A model generated the notes under the pieces. That model searched no databases and was not told the DNA's origin. It saw only the letters and a list, made by a program, of their open reading frames with translations. Of a stretch of 64,000 bases of DNA, positions 44,428 to 56,725 are shown piece by piece (the stretch's first letter is position 1; each line of letters starts with the position of its first letter). Source of the DNA: Forficula auricularia (Eukaryota; Arthropoda; Insecta; Dermaptera; Forficulidae); contig JALMQS010000187.1 in NCBI GenBank assembly GCA_024734495.1, positions 2,533,933 through 2,597,932 of the forward strand. The letters are read 5' to 3'. Made by a program: the position numbers and the translations under genes.

Positions 44428-45655
44428 TTATCGCTGATAGCTTGGATTGACATATTCTCGTGATTTTTTTAGGAATTTCAAGTCTGCTACTATCGGCAAT
44501 TTGAATTTTCAGAAATTCCGTCTAAATTCCAGATATTTTTACAAGAAAGATAAAAGCCATTGCAGAAGCCCATCTGCCATCTTTGAAAGTATCCCTTGTG
44601 GTCTGTATTGATTCTATCTATTGCACCCCACTTATCTGAACATCATGTTGTTCAAATTGTTCACCATCGAAGTTACATCGTTTAACTTAACCAATACTCA
44701 TTAATTTAATCGTAGGGTGCCGCGTTTGCCTTCCTTCTGCACTTCCAGTTCTTACCACCCTTCTCGTTCCAACTGCCGGACTCGAATTTCATTTCTAATT
44801 AGATTTCTGCTGTGAAAGATCGTTTAAATTCTCGCCTTCCATGAGATAACAAAAAGATAGAGAAAGTGAAAGCGAGCGAGAAAGTGGGTAGGAAAAAAAA
44901 CAACTTTAAACGTTCATTTTCATAAAATGAAAGATAATTATTATCTACTACGTTTGCAAATGCGTTTTTCTTCTTAACTCTATGTAAAGAAATTGGAACA
45001 AAAAAAACAAAATTATGGGACAAGAAAAGAAATGTTTTCTTGTATACCGCGTTCGCACTCTACTTCATGAACAAAGACACCCATTTTTTTTTTAATCGAA
45101 TGTTGTTAAATTAAAAATAAATTATTTTAATTAGCGATTAAATTCTCCATTTAAATTTAATTAATTAAAAAAAAATCCAAAAGAAAAATAATAAAAATAT
45201 GAAAAGTGATTTAAGGGTCTTTTTGAGAGTTTTCATGTAAGTATTGTATTTTGTGAGTAAAATATTTTTTTTTTAAATAGTATTCTTAACAAAAAGTAAA
45301 AATTAAACTTTCTTAAAATAATTTGAAAAGGGTTTGTTTGCTTACTCTTTGGAAATTGAACGATTACATTGAAAAAAAAACCGTTTTAACTTTTGTTTTT
45401 AGCAAATTGACTTCATTTCAATGAAATATCTTTGAATACGAACAGAAATTAAAATTTTCTTAAAATATATTTTAAAAAGCTGAGCTTTTATTTTCTCTTT
45501 GAAAAATATTGAAAAGAGATACATAAGACCTCCCTGAACAAAATCAGAATCTACGTTATATCTCGTTTATATAGTATACATTTTAATATTTTACTCTTGC
45601 TTAAGAATACACAATCAATATGAAGCAAAATTAAAAATTAATATATTTATTAATC
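44428..45655. other. no gene; a more complex block at 44,560-44,780
   Basis: The block has no long frame or repeat similarity. A 74-codon minus frame at 44,799-45,023 is unremarkable. Confidence 0.4.
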
Positions 45656-45880
45656 AGATGAGAAGGCCGCCTTCGACGGGCATCTTACTACATAGGGGGC
45701 TACGTCCCCTGGACTCCGATGTGTCCCACGCCCCACCTCAGGCACCCTACTGGTATAATAAAATAATTTATAATTTTGTTTGAAAATTTTAGATTTTAAA
45801 TTAATTTTGAATTCCCCCTAAGCACTAACAATCAGAGAGATCACGCGGCCGTCGTCACTCAAGCCACTTATTATAATAGA
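45656..45880 (-). mobile_element. Helitron-like remnant
   Basis: The minus strand starts TCTATTATAATAAGTGGCTT and carries gtgacgacggccgcgtg, a common Helitron 5' pattern. The other end has the eroded hairpin gcccgtcgaaggcggcc, similar to the 16.9-kb element, but CTRR is lost. Confidence 0.6.
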
Positions 45881-46467
45881 TATGAATTTAACTGATTATG
45901 AAAATTATCCAAAATATTTATCGATCTATTTATTTGCAAATGCAAATTTGACTATTGTATTTCCTATTATAACAAAATAAATAAATAAAAAAGAAGACAC
46001 CCAAGATAAAATGTTATTTACGCTGAAATAATATTATTAAAATTTTGACTCTTAAAAAAAGAGAGAAAAAACAGATTAAACTCATTCTATAATTAAGAGG
46101 TTAATTAAAGAAATGCAAAACGTTGTGTTGATTGCGGACTAATCTGACTCATTTGATTGTCCATTGCCTATCATCCTCATAAGAACAATTATCTCAGGGC
46201 ATATCTATGCTGATGAGATGACTCAGAGTGGAGATTACAAGGAGATTTGCTCGAGAATCTCATTTGACTCGGCGACAGCTTAATGAGACAAATTCACCGG
46301 ATCTCCGAGTATGCTACTAGCAAAGAAAATATACTCTGAAGGGCGTCAATCCGAGGATGGGATTTTTAACCCCGGGATTGTTCGAATTTTGAATTGTTAT
46401 TCCGAGTTCGATTTTGAGAATTTTTTGGGATTAGGTTTGGCATAAAATGTAATATTTATATTTAAAT
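45881..46467. other. GC-richer single-copy-looking block at 46,110-46,400
   Basis: Includes attatctcagggcatatcta and gactcggcgacagcttaatg. No open frame over its length and no similarity to the repeats here. Candidate conserved noncoding DNA. The flanks are AT-rich. Confidence 0.3.
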
Positions 46468-47242
46468 GAAAAACCTATTTACCTACCTACTCTTTGAAAC
46501 TAAAATAATCCATTTAGACGTGAATGTATTATTATAAGTTAAAATAATAGAGCAACCAGAAAAATAATAATTCAACTTTCTATAGTTGATGTTTCGATTA
46601 AAATTTTATTCTTCGTCAGGACAAAAATTTTTTTAAACAGATAATATTTTATTTTTTATTGTAAATTTCCACTGAAATAGCAATTCATTAAATTTCCAAC
46701 ATAAAATACATACAACAAGCACAACAACATAATACATATTATAAAAAAACATACTTAAAGATTACATGTTTAATCGAAACATCAACTGAATTGTTATTTT
46801 CCTGGCTGTCTTATCTCCACTTATTTTAACCTAAAATCATTTAGATAATTTTCAGTAAGATCACATTGTCCCTAAAATGTATGTTCTTTTTTTAATTAAA
46901 ACACTGGCACTAGTCAAAATTTGTCTTTTTGAAAAACATTCCATCTAATTTTCAAAAAAAATGACATACTAAAATTCTTTATATTTAAAATATACTAAAT
47001 GAACATTCAAAATTAATGAATTGCTATTTCAGTGGATATTTACAATAAAAAAAAAAATATCTGTTTAAAAAAATATTCTTTGTCCTGATTAAGAGTAAAA
47101 TTTTAATCGAAATATGGACAATAGAAAATTGAATTATTATTTTTCTGACTGTTCTATTATTTTAACTTATAATAATACATTCACATCTAATTGGATTATT
47201 TTAGTTTCAATGAGTAAGTAGGTATATAGGTTTTTCATTTAA
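46468..47242. repeat. foldback with CTGAYKA-GAAA cores
   Basis: Arms of about 230 bp (46,468-46,696 and 47,009-47,242). Each has a core: CTGACGA...ATCGAAAC (minus strand, 46,591-46,619) and CTGATTA...ATCGAAAT (plus, 47,085-47,113). A third partial copy lies in the centre (tttaatcgaaacatcaactg, about 46,769-46,790). Confidence 0.7.
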
Positions 47243-49324
47243 ATATAATTATTCCATTTTATGCGATACCTATTCCCGAAAACTTTTTTCAGCCAAAGTA
47301 GAATTTTTCAGAACATTTCTCAAATGAATGAAGTAAAATTTCCTTGTTTTTATTATATCTTTATGTCAGAGGCAATCAATTTCTATGGCAAGCTTACAGC
47401 CCGGATAGCATCGTTAGCTCTTGGGTTCGATCCCCAGAAACCATCTGACATTCAAAATATACATAATTATCATTATGATAATTTTCCCTAAAAAGTAAAT
47501 TCTTTTTTTAACTAAATTAATAAATTCACTGATTAGGTCTTGAAAATTGAAGATAGAAGTCCTCAAAGTTTCAAGACCTCGTGAGAGGAATGCTATATTT
47601 GCACAATAACCATAGGTATTTCTAATATCAAAATAGATTAAGTGAAACTAAAAAATTGGACAAAAAGGGGAAATATTTTACAAGACCCGATAATCTGGAA
47701 TCCGATATTCACAATAAGTCGTAAAAAGTTTGTTCTGCAGTCAAAATGTTTGTATATATATTTAGTTTTGGGGCTCTAGCATTAGAACTTTAGATTCAGA
47801 AATGCAGAAATTTTTTTCAAGATATTTTAAATAAATAAATTTCTAAAAATTTATTATTTTTAAGTTTATTATTAAGGCGGGTTTAAGTAGCGAGCGTACC
47901 TAGTCTTGAAAAAATTTAGTTTTTACCTCCATTCCTTTTTAAATGTTCCCATTCTTCTACTGGGTACAAATGTCAAAGTGTGATACGGCCTTTTAGTATA
48001 CATATCATTAAAATAAAATTACTATGTTATAAATCATGTTACAGATTATAAAATATGTCATTTTAATTAAAATAAATATATCAATTTTTAATGGGTTATT
48101 TATTTATTTTATCACAATTTTGAAAAATATATAGCCACGTTTTTACGTTTGTATATAAGTTATCATTTCTCCTGACAAAAAGATATATATCTAAATACGC
48201 AATACCATAAAGTACATTCTGCAGAATCTTCCCAGGGGCTTTGCTCTGTTAATGATTTATGATTATTTGAAGTTATGACTAGAAAACTTATGTGCCCAAA
48301 CTCGGTTCTCTTTTCTTGCTCATCCGCCGTTATACGATCGAACATAGCAGCAAATATCAGCCCTTCTATCCGCTAGCCCTTGCACATTCTATTACCGAGT
48401 GTATTTGCTTAATTACTATAAGCGATCCTTGGTTATTAATAATATTATTTGCACCCGGTTTGGTCCATGGATTCACTAAAACCTTTTAGCTAATTGAAAT
48501 TCATAGTCTACCAATATCCCTTCTCTTTTTTTGTAGATATATTATTCATAAATTTAATGCAATTTGCCTTAAAAGAAAAGACACAACGGTAGTGGTGTTG
48601 GAGAAATCCATTTATTAGCGGGTTAGCTGAAATTCATTTAACCAATAAGATGAAAAAAGTTTCCTAATAATATTAATAATCTTAAATAATCTAATAAAAC
48701 TCATTAGGCTTATACTTTACATAAACTTTCAACTTTATATTTACCTTTAAAACACACACTAATTAAAGTAAATATTTCCAAACTTTTTTACTAGAGTTTG
48801 CTTTTTTATCGAAATGATTTCTCAGAGCTAATTCGGTTCAATGAAGTAAACATGTAGAAAGCGTATTTAATTCAAAAGCATCAAAAAAATTGAATTTGCT
48901 GTAGCCTAGTTACACCGTTATCGTGCATCTTCTCCCTAAAGAGAAACTGTGAAAAATTTGGTACAAATCGGGCAAAGGGTTCAAATTTTTAAATTTTCGT
49001 TCCGATCTCATCCAAAAACTAACCAGGTCTTATACTTATTATAATTTTTTTTTTTTGTTTAGGGGTAATGGTGTCGGTTCGAAGTGAAATTTATATATTT
49101 AATAAAATTAAAAATAAATTAGAAGGTTGGTTTCGCAAATAAATTTATCTGTTTGCAATATGGAGGCCTGTTGGGATCAAAATGACGTCACTGCTCTCTG
49201 ACTTTCTGGCTAGCTTGCTTGATTTAAAAGATAGGACATCTTCTATTTCCAGACTTGGTCCTGGGAAGCCATCTGCTAGCAACAAGCAGACAAAAAATTA
49301 ATAAAATAAGCGTCGTGTGCAGCG
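47243..49324. other. AT-rich; possible SINE-like segment at 47,395-47,460
   Basis: GGTTCGATCCC (47,434-47,444) fits a polymerase III B box with a paired T-arm (ttggg/cccag), but no A box or duplication confirms a SINE. Nothing else supported. Confidence 0.35.
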
Positions 49325-49460
49325 GTCTTTAGTTTTTGCATTTCTAATCTTCTTAGAGCCCACAGATTATGTGTACAAAATTTGGTTGAGTTTGGTACAA
49401 AGGTCTAGATTTTAATTTTTTACCCCTCCCTCACAATTTTAGGTGCCTCAAAATTGCTGA
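49325..49460 (-). repeat. REP-1 fragment
   Basis: Corresponds in reverse to 8,700-8,840 (acaaaatttggttgagtttg and tttttacccctccctc). Confidence 0.5.
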
Positions 49461-50304
49461 ATTTGTTAATGTTGAAGCACTGATTAAAAGTATTATAATT
49501 ACTATAATGATATATAGCACGTAGAGATGTGATGCATTACGTAATTTAGCAATTTATTAATTATTTAGCCAATAAAATAAAATGATTCAGTATTTATTTT
49601 ATAATTAAGAAATTATGTTTGATTTGGCCGATAGATAAATGGAGCCAGAAATCCATCTCGAATAAAAAAAATGCTATAAATTGCCATATCCAATTTAAGC
49701 TACAATTTAGAAAGATTCAATTGGAAAAAAATAAGTCAATTCTAATAAATGAGAATTGTCGAATCTTGAAGCACAATAAATATTTGGAATATAGAAGCTC
49801 AACAAATGACTTAATAACTTGGAAATAAATAGACAATACAATCCGAGAAAAGAAGAAAAAAATCTTTTGCCAAAGGACAGGAAATAAAAAAATCCCTTGG
49901 GCTGGATTCAATCACTTATCTCCGATGTTAAATGGGCCAAAAAATTAGCCAAAGAAACAATTACATCAATGATACACTTTCCGGAATCGATCAGGTATGT
50001 TAAAAAAAACAAACGTAAAAAAATACAAAAGATAAAAGGGATGAAATCGGATTGAAATCCTGAAACCCTTATTTCGTTTTTTTTTATATTAGCTACATTA
50101 AAGTGAGTGATTAGAACGATTTCCGATTTGAAATTCTATTTGGAATAGATACCATTAATCGGAACGCTCAGTAGGCAACAGAAGCAAAGTCTTCTCTCCT
50201 GAATGGACCTAAGTATTGAAATAACCCTTTTTTTTACTAATCTCATATAAAAATGACTGAAACTTAAAGAAAATAATAATTTGAAAGTATGTTTTTTTCT
50301 GTTT
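49461..50304. other. AT-rich stretch, nothing recognised
   Basis: Short frames only. Confidence 0.4.
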
Positions 50305-50376
50305 ATCTATCTCGGAGGTTTTCAATCTTTTTCTTCCAATAGCCGCCCAGACACGCTGATCTGGACTCCCACAGAC

Positions 50377-51143
50377 CAGTGATGTTGCGGATGCCTATCG
50401 ATGCGGATGTTTAAGACCTTATATAAATATAGTATATGAATGAAGAATTATTAACATTCGACTTTAGATGATTTTTTAAAGACGAGGTGGTTCGGCCCTT
50501 GCGAGAGTAGCTTTTATTGCATATTTTACAATCAGCCTTATCATGGTCCTCTATATTTGGTTCAAAATAATTCCATATATTACTTTGTGTTGGTGGTGAC
50601 ATTGTTAATTAACTTGTTAGATAATATATCAATAATGGGGAACATCGCTGGAAAAATAAAGAATAAAACGATAAACTTTACCTACAATAAAACGTATTAC
50701 CGGTGTAACATAATGGCATTTACCTGGCGATTTTAATTTAATAAGCTGATCTAAGACTAATATAAAGATTTCCCAATAAACACCAAACATCCAATTTACA
50801 CACAATGATCACTGTATCACAATATAACACTCAAAATATCTATCTATACTATAAGTAATCCACAGAGAAAACAAACACGTAATGATTTATTTACAAGAAA
50901 CAAATTATGCACCACAACGAACGCGTCGGATCTTGTCACCAATTTTTTCGCTTCCATTGGACATTGTCATGTGCGAACGGCACGCGCCATTCGTCGGTCC
51001 CGCCCAATTTCTTTCTTGTCGCAACTTGTATTACATTCGCATCCGCATGAACATACGCATTGGTTATTGCGGATGCAGATGTCCAAATCTATGCGGAAGC
51101 TCCCCATTTGTGGATACGGATGCGAATATTCGCAACATCCCTG
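50377..51143. mobile_element. hAT-like element (hAT-F) with perfect 8-bp target duplication
   Basis: Inverted ends CAGTGATGTTGCGGAT and complement of CAGGGATGTTGCGAAT. CCACAGAC lies outside both (50,369-50,376 and 51,144-51,151). Subterminal GCGGATGC/GCATCCGC motifs recur several times on both sides, the usual arrangement of hAT transposase-binding sites. Length is 767 bp. It retains only the first zinc-finger exon of a transposase. Confidence 0.9.
50459..50602 (-). pseudogene. BED-type zinc-finger exon of a hAT transposase
   Basis: The minus strand starts with ATG at 50,602 and gives MSPPTQSNIWNYFEP...CKICNKSYSRKGRTTSSLKNHLKS. This is the N-terminal BED finger that binds hAT terminal DNA: tryptophan and aromatic residue, then C-x2-C and the first histidine. 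After HLKS the frame runs into a nonhomologous tail with a GT at the border, and the second zinc-binding histidine is missing. This fits an exon end at a splice donor, or an internal deletion that removed the RNase H-like catalytic core. It lies wholly within the hAT-F termini, so it belongs to that element. Confidence 0.75.
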
Positions 51144-51801
51144 CCACAGACCAGATCTTTTAATGCATACAAACATAAACATTTGATCTTTCGCTTTCCT
51201 GGTATTTCTGATGTTTAGAGGGCCAGTTCTCTTAGTTAATGGCGAAATCTTTCACATTTTAAGGTGACAGATATGCAAGACAGGTATTTTGAAACCTTTT
51301 GAAATCCTGATGAGAGTTCTTCTTCAAGATGTCTCATATCAGGACCGAGGCAGTTTAAAATACCCAAAATTCTCTTTTGTCGCATTAATACACTTTATAT
51401 CAGATTTTGTTATTAGTCCAGTTAATCATTTGCCCCAAAAAAACTTATAAAAAATTGTATAATAATTTTAAAAGAAAAATTTATAGATGTGATCAAGTGT
51501 CCCAAATGTAACAATACGTAGATACCAATGATAATACCATATGTACTTGAAAAAATTTTAAGATCACTTCTAGATAATATTACGACAAATAAAAGGCATA
51601 AAAGTGAAAAAATACTATATTACTTTAAAACAGCTTAATAGAAAATGTTTAAAACTTTAAGCCTTCCTAAAGTGCTATCTTTTTGATTAAATTATTAATA
51701 ATTTTAAAAAATATATATTTCTTATACATTTTAGGTATATTAAAATAATAAATTCTCCTTAACATAACAATACATCTTTAAATAAAAAATTAGTAAAAAT
51801 A

Positions 51802-52049
51802 ATTAATTAACAGAATGTTTTCTACATTTGATTCAATCGCGAATCTAATGTAGAGAATTTTTGTCAAATATTGAGTTAAAATAATATTTGAACTTATATA
51901 TTTCTAACTTGAAATAATGATATTAAATAAATTATAATTTCAAGTTAGAAATATATAAGTTTAAATATTATTTTCACTCAATATTTGACAAAAATTCCCT
52001 ACATTAGATTCGCTATTGAATCAAATGTAGAAAACATTCTGTTAATTAA
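51802..52049. repeat. 248-bp palindrome
   Basis: Arms of about 114 bp (51,802-51,915 and 51,937-52,049), beginning attaattaacagaatgtttt, almost exact inverted copies around a 21-base centre. No coding sequence. The two arms differ at only a few positions, so it is fairly young. Confidence 0.85.
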
Positions 52050-52079
52050 TGACAAGCATCTACATACATGCTAATAGAT

Positions 52080-52320
52080 CTAGCGATCTGGACTGGGAGA
52101 TCGAATATATAACATCTGAGATTTCAAATTCACTTGGTGATCCTTCCGAATGTCTAGCGGGTTATACGCGAAATGACGTTGGATTGTAGCTAAGTGGATC
52201 ACATCTTTTCTCTCTTGGTCCAGACTTAATACTCCGCAGACTCCAATAGCGTAATCCGCAGTAGTCTCGCGAGATAAAAATATCTTTTTCAAATCAGCGC
52301 GGTCAAAATAATTCTCGTTG
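52080..52320. other. more complex block, unrecognised
   Basis: A minus-strand frame of 70 codons (52,080-52,292; contains RKDVIHLATIQRHFAYNPLDI) without recognisable family. It may be part of hAT-E or an older element. Confidence 0.2.
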
Positions 52321-52497
52321 ACGTATCAATTATTCTTTGATATATTAATGAGAAAAAATTATAATTTAAAAATAATTAAGTATATATCTTTTTTCTAAAG
52401 ATTTTATGTGATTTCTAAATTTACGAAGATTATTTTTAACAAAAAAAAAATAAAATAAAAAATCATGGATACAGTGCAGTTATACAATTTAAATAGC

Positions 52498-52967
52498 ATA
52501 TAATTAAGTAATGGAGAGGGATTCAGCCAATGGGTAGCCTCTGCTGAATAAAAAACTCCCAATTATGGAAAACGTTTCGGCTTTAATTAAATAATGCCAT
52601 CATCAGTTCCTAAGAGCTGAAAAAAGCGATAGAGCACACATGTAAAATTACAATAAAATTTTTTACAAAAAAATCCAAACTTGTTAATTACAAAATTATA
52701 TCTTACAGTATTAGCGACACAATTAATTAATTAATTAATTAATTGTGTCGCTAATACTGTAAGATATAATTTTGTAATTAACAAGTTTGGATTTTTTGTA
52801 AAAATTTTATTGTAATTTACATGTGTGCTCTATCGCTTTTTTCAGCTCTTAGAACTGATGATGGCATTATTTAATTAAAGCCGAAACGTTTTCCATAATT
52901 GGGAGTTTTTTATTCAGCAGAGGCTACCCAATGTCTGAATCCCTCTCCATTACTTAATTATATACAT
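52498..52967. repeat. 470-bp near-perfect palindrome with CTGATGA/GAAAC cores
   Basis: Arms of about 235 bp centred near 52,732 in an (AATT)n run. Each arm carries CTGATGA, TGGC...GCC stem, GAAACG (plus 52,855-52,887; minus 52,574-52,606), the hammerhead-type core arrangement. A few mismatches only (for example near ccaatgggtagcc). Confidence 0.85.
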
Positions 52968-53338
52968 ATACAGCCATCAAAATTGTATCAACTTTATAAA
53001 TAACATATACAGCTATAAAATGATAAGATAAAATAAAGTAAAAAATCTCTTCTGCAATTTTGTAAGAATACCATGCCCCCCTTTCTAGGATTTTTTAACT
53101 CATAAAGTTTATTTCAAATAATAAACTTTTAATATTGAAAATATAAAAGAATCATATTTTAATTTAGAGATAAAGATAAGTAATATTTACCTAATGAGAA
53201 AGGTGAGGTTGTTTTTTGCCAGTATTTTAAGTTCTTTAAAAATTTTATATTAATTTTTCCTTTAAAATACTAAAATTTCCTCTTGAGGGGAGGGGGGAGG
53301 GGGGAATTCCACTCTGGTTGCGAACCTCTGATTTATCT

Positions 53339-54112
53339 TGAATCAAATACCCACGATAACTCTAGAATGGAAATTTGGAGAATATTCGTTCTGAAGACAA
53401 AGTGTTTTTTATTTACAAAACAAAGAAGTGATTGCTGAATTGAAACTTCGGTGGTTGAGTTGTTTATTGAAAGAAAAGTTCAGCTGAAACCACCTAAATT
53501 GCATGCACATTTTTAAAAAACAAATCTCACTAGAATTCACGAAGATTCGACATCTAGTTGTGGAGTCGTTTTCAATTGCTGTGTGGAAGTCATTAATAAT
53601 CGTTAATTAAGTGCAATCTAGTCTGTTAGACTTCCCCCAAAACACTTGAAAATAACTCCAGAACCAGAAGCTTTGTGCATTCTAATGAGTTTTTCTTCAT
53701 TAAAAATGTCCAATTTAGGTGGTTTCAGGCTAAACTTCTTTTTAAATAAACAAGTATTTGTTTTATATGTATAAATGTCTGCATTTTCTGATATATCCAC
53801 AATGGTTAAGAAAAAAATATTATAAAGAATATTTAGCTCCATGGTCACCAGCGATCAACAGGTCTAGGCTCGACTCGATCACGTAGATATTGTGAACGTT
53901 CTCATTGAATTACATAAAAGCGATATTGACTGTTGCCTTAAATTGACGTGATCTGACCGTACCTTTTATTGCGATTAAAATCAAGTGAAGGAAGTTGATT
54001 AGTGGTGAAAAAGTTCAAAATAAGTTTGATTATCAAGAGACATAATATTATGTTCTTTGATGGAATTTAGTTGATTGTTATGGAGTCTAAGGATAAATAA
54101 ATAATAAGCTGA
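53339..54112. repeat. dispersed-repeat fragments in opposite orientations
   Basis: 53,449-53,530 (minus) and 53,680-53,760 (plus) share the ggtggtttcagctgaacttt and caataaacaac segment with 1,064-1,105 and 61,518-61,570. The remainder has no supported feature. Confidence 0.4.
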
Positions 54113-54959
54113 TGTGGGCATTCTTAGGACTTTACCATATACCTGGCCCGTCTCTTATATTTAATAAAATAATTTATAATCATTTTCGAAAGGATACACC
54201 ACCCCTTAATTTTGAGCCCATTGAACATTTTTTAAATATGGAACTCTTCTAGGGGAAAAGGAAATAACTTCAAGTATTTTTGTAGGAAAATGTTATCATT
54301 TCAATAATTTTTTACCCCCCTTCCCCCCTAGACAACTTTCACTTTCACATAGAGAGTCATTTCTGAAGGTATAGGGTGCATATGCAAATTTCGCTCAGCC
54401 CTAGGACTTATATTTTGATACTTCTCTTATTTGAACCCCCTAATTTTGGTCCCAGTAAAAAATAATGACTCATTTTTATTATAGGACCCTTTTATAGTAA
54501 ATTCTTTTTTCTTGTTTGTTTGTTTTTTTAGTTTGAAAATTTTATAATTTTAATTTTTTAAGAACCCTCCCACATTTAATTAATTTTTGGTTCGATTTCA
54601 AACAAAATTTAAGCCACTCTTAATCTCAATATAAAGAATCTACATGAGAAATTTAGTTTTGATATTCAGACTAGTTTTTGAGCTAGAGCATAGACAAAAT
54701 TTGGTAATGTAGAAAATAACGTATAATACTAACGTACTAACAGAGAGTTTAATTAATATCTCTTAAAATTTAATTTTTCCGATCTTCACTCATTAGGACT
54801 TTTTGTAGACCAAAACACCATAGTTTCGCCTATTTTTTAAATCAAAATAATTTCAGCCGTTTTTGAGAAATTTCGAAAAAAACAGAGCAAAAAAGCAAAA
54901 ATAAAAAACACCTTTTTCATGCACAATTACAATACTTAACCATACCTATATTATAAAGT
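54113..54959 (-). repeat. interspersed repeat REP-1, copy 3 (diverged)
   Basis: Starts aataagctgatgtgggcatt, has actttaccatatacctggcc, ends with catgcacaattacaatactt and ttataaagta. Longer and more diverged than copies 1 and 2. Confidence 0.6.
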
Positions 54960-56553
54960 AAAAAATTGGGAACGATAAATTGAAAGACCATGGGGTTGTA
55001 AATGAATAGCCTATGGTGCACGCCCTATTTTTTTTAACTATTCTTTCAAAAAAATTTTATTATTTTTTTTTTTTTTAATATCTCATTAAATATTTGTAAA
55101 TAGATTATATTCAATTTCGTTGCACAATATAATTCATGATATTCTTTCAATCGCGTGTTTTATTTTCAAGTGGTGTAATTATGATTAATCACGTTCTGAA
55201 AACATATATATTATATAAAAGCAACCGCAGCGTCTATTTGCTTTAGGGCTTAATACAATTAGTATCCGGCCATTCGTTAATTCGATTCCCAATCAAAGCT
55301 GAGCGGATTTAATAAAGAGGCAGAAACGTGAGGTACGGGCGTTCTCTACCACCTTTGTACCCTCCACATACTACCCCCACCCCCCACCCCACCCCACCCC
55401 CAGTACCCTAAGCCTCGCTTATATCTATTTTCGAATTTTATTTCTTTTCCTGTTTGTTTTTATTGTTAATGTTCTTCATTCATTCCAATATGGTTTTCTT
55501 TATCTTTCTTATTTATCCGCCTGTAGTTTAGTGGGGTTAATAATTTAATTAGATTAGTTTGATTTTATTTTTAAATTAAATAATTTAAAAAAGTATGTTT
55601 TATATATGAATGGGAATTTGTTAAAAGGGCACATCAGTCACTTTTTCAAATACGATTTTTACGCTTTAATTTTCCAAAATACTTTTAAACCTACAAACGT
55701 GTGTTACAAATATATTCGCTTTCATAACCACGTTAATCAGGTTTAAATATTGAGAAATTTGTTAAAACGGTATGATTGAAAGATATAGTTACTGAAAAGG
55801 TTTATTACGTGATAGTCTTTTAAAAAATTAACATTCATATATATAATATATGCATATATATTTACTTTGATTCGTGTTTGCCTTGTTATATTGCGATTTT
55901 TTGATGTTCAGAATAACTAATATTAAATAAATATCCTTCTTTTAGTTATATCTACTCTTATTAAACGAGCGAAAATTGTTTATATATTTATATATTTGTA
56001 TCTTAGTTCTATTTTGAAAACGGCTCTACCGTTTTTGATGAAACCATCAACTCTATTAACAAGTTTTGAGGATGAGAAAACGATCCGGCTAGGACTGGAC
56101 CTCAACATATTTCATCTTAATTGATCTTTTCTTAATTACAAGTAATTATTGACAAATGAAAATCTCAATAAAAAAGTTTGTTTACATTTTTTTCAATTAT
56201 CTTTGATTTTTAATTGGTTTTTTAATTTTAAAACCCACTATGGCTATAGCAAATATTAATATATTATATTAAAATTTGGAATTTTTTGTTTGTTTTTAAC
56301 TAACAGGTGTCTAAATTATAACATTACAGGTGAGTTTACAAATAAAGTGGTTGAAGTGGCTTTTTTTATATAACTTGGAAACAAATCTTATTTAATTTTA
56401 TGTTTTTATTTCAGATCCTATATGATTATTTTTTTTTATTATTATTTTCTTATTTATTTTTTTATAATGTTTATCAATATGAACGAATGTGGGCAAATTG
56501 GTGTACGAGTAAACAAATATACTCATAATATGTAGACCATTGGAAAGCTTGAA
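54960..56553. other. AT-rich with a C-rich tract and a possible conserved block
   Basis: 55,225-55,345 (gtatccggccattcgttaat and neighbours) looks single-copy. 55,367-55,412 is a run of CCCC(A)CCCC blocks with G-quadruplex potential on the minus strand. No gene. Confidence 0.4.
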
Positions 56554-56725
56554 ATGCAAAAACTGGGTGCGGGGTGGGGTCGATGTGGGAGGTGCAGGAG
56601 GTGGGGTGCAGTTGTAGGGGATCCGGGGGTGGGAAGTGCTATTGGGTTGGGGTGGGGCCGAGTGGGGGTGCAGTGGTGGGGGCGAGGTGTGTGGTTTCGG
56701 GAGGGGGGCAGGGGTTACCGTGCAT
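56554..56725 (+). other. G-rich island with quadruplex potential
   Basis: About 170 bases with many runs of three to five G (for example gggtgcggggtggggtcg). The two overlapping plus-strand frames are Gly/Arg/Trp-rich only because of the G runs and are not credible proteins. It may be the GC-rich part of a Helitron-like element, but no ends were found. Confidence 0.5.

Larger units (their letters stand above)
50313..53330. mobile_element. hAT-like element (hAT-E) carrying nested insertions
   Basis: Left end CGGAGGTTTTCAATCTTTTTC and right end complementary to CAGAGGTTCGCAACCAGAGT are diverged inverted repeats of the 'CAGWGGTTCTCAACC' hAT group. The segment gacacgctgatctggactcc followed (after the inner insertion) by cagatcttttaatg is typical of that group. 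Flanks atctatct (50,305-50,312) and atttatct (53,331-53,338) match at 7 of 8. Removing the inner hAT and two palindromes leaves about 1.5 kb without a transposase frame. Confidence 0.65.

Noticed and set aside
50882..51186. Overlapping frames on both strands near the right end of hAT-F
   Set aside because: Caused by repeated GCGGATGC-type subterminal motifs of the transposon.
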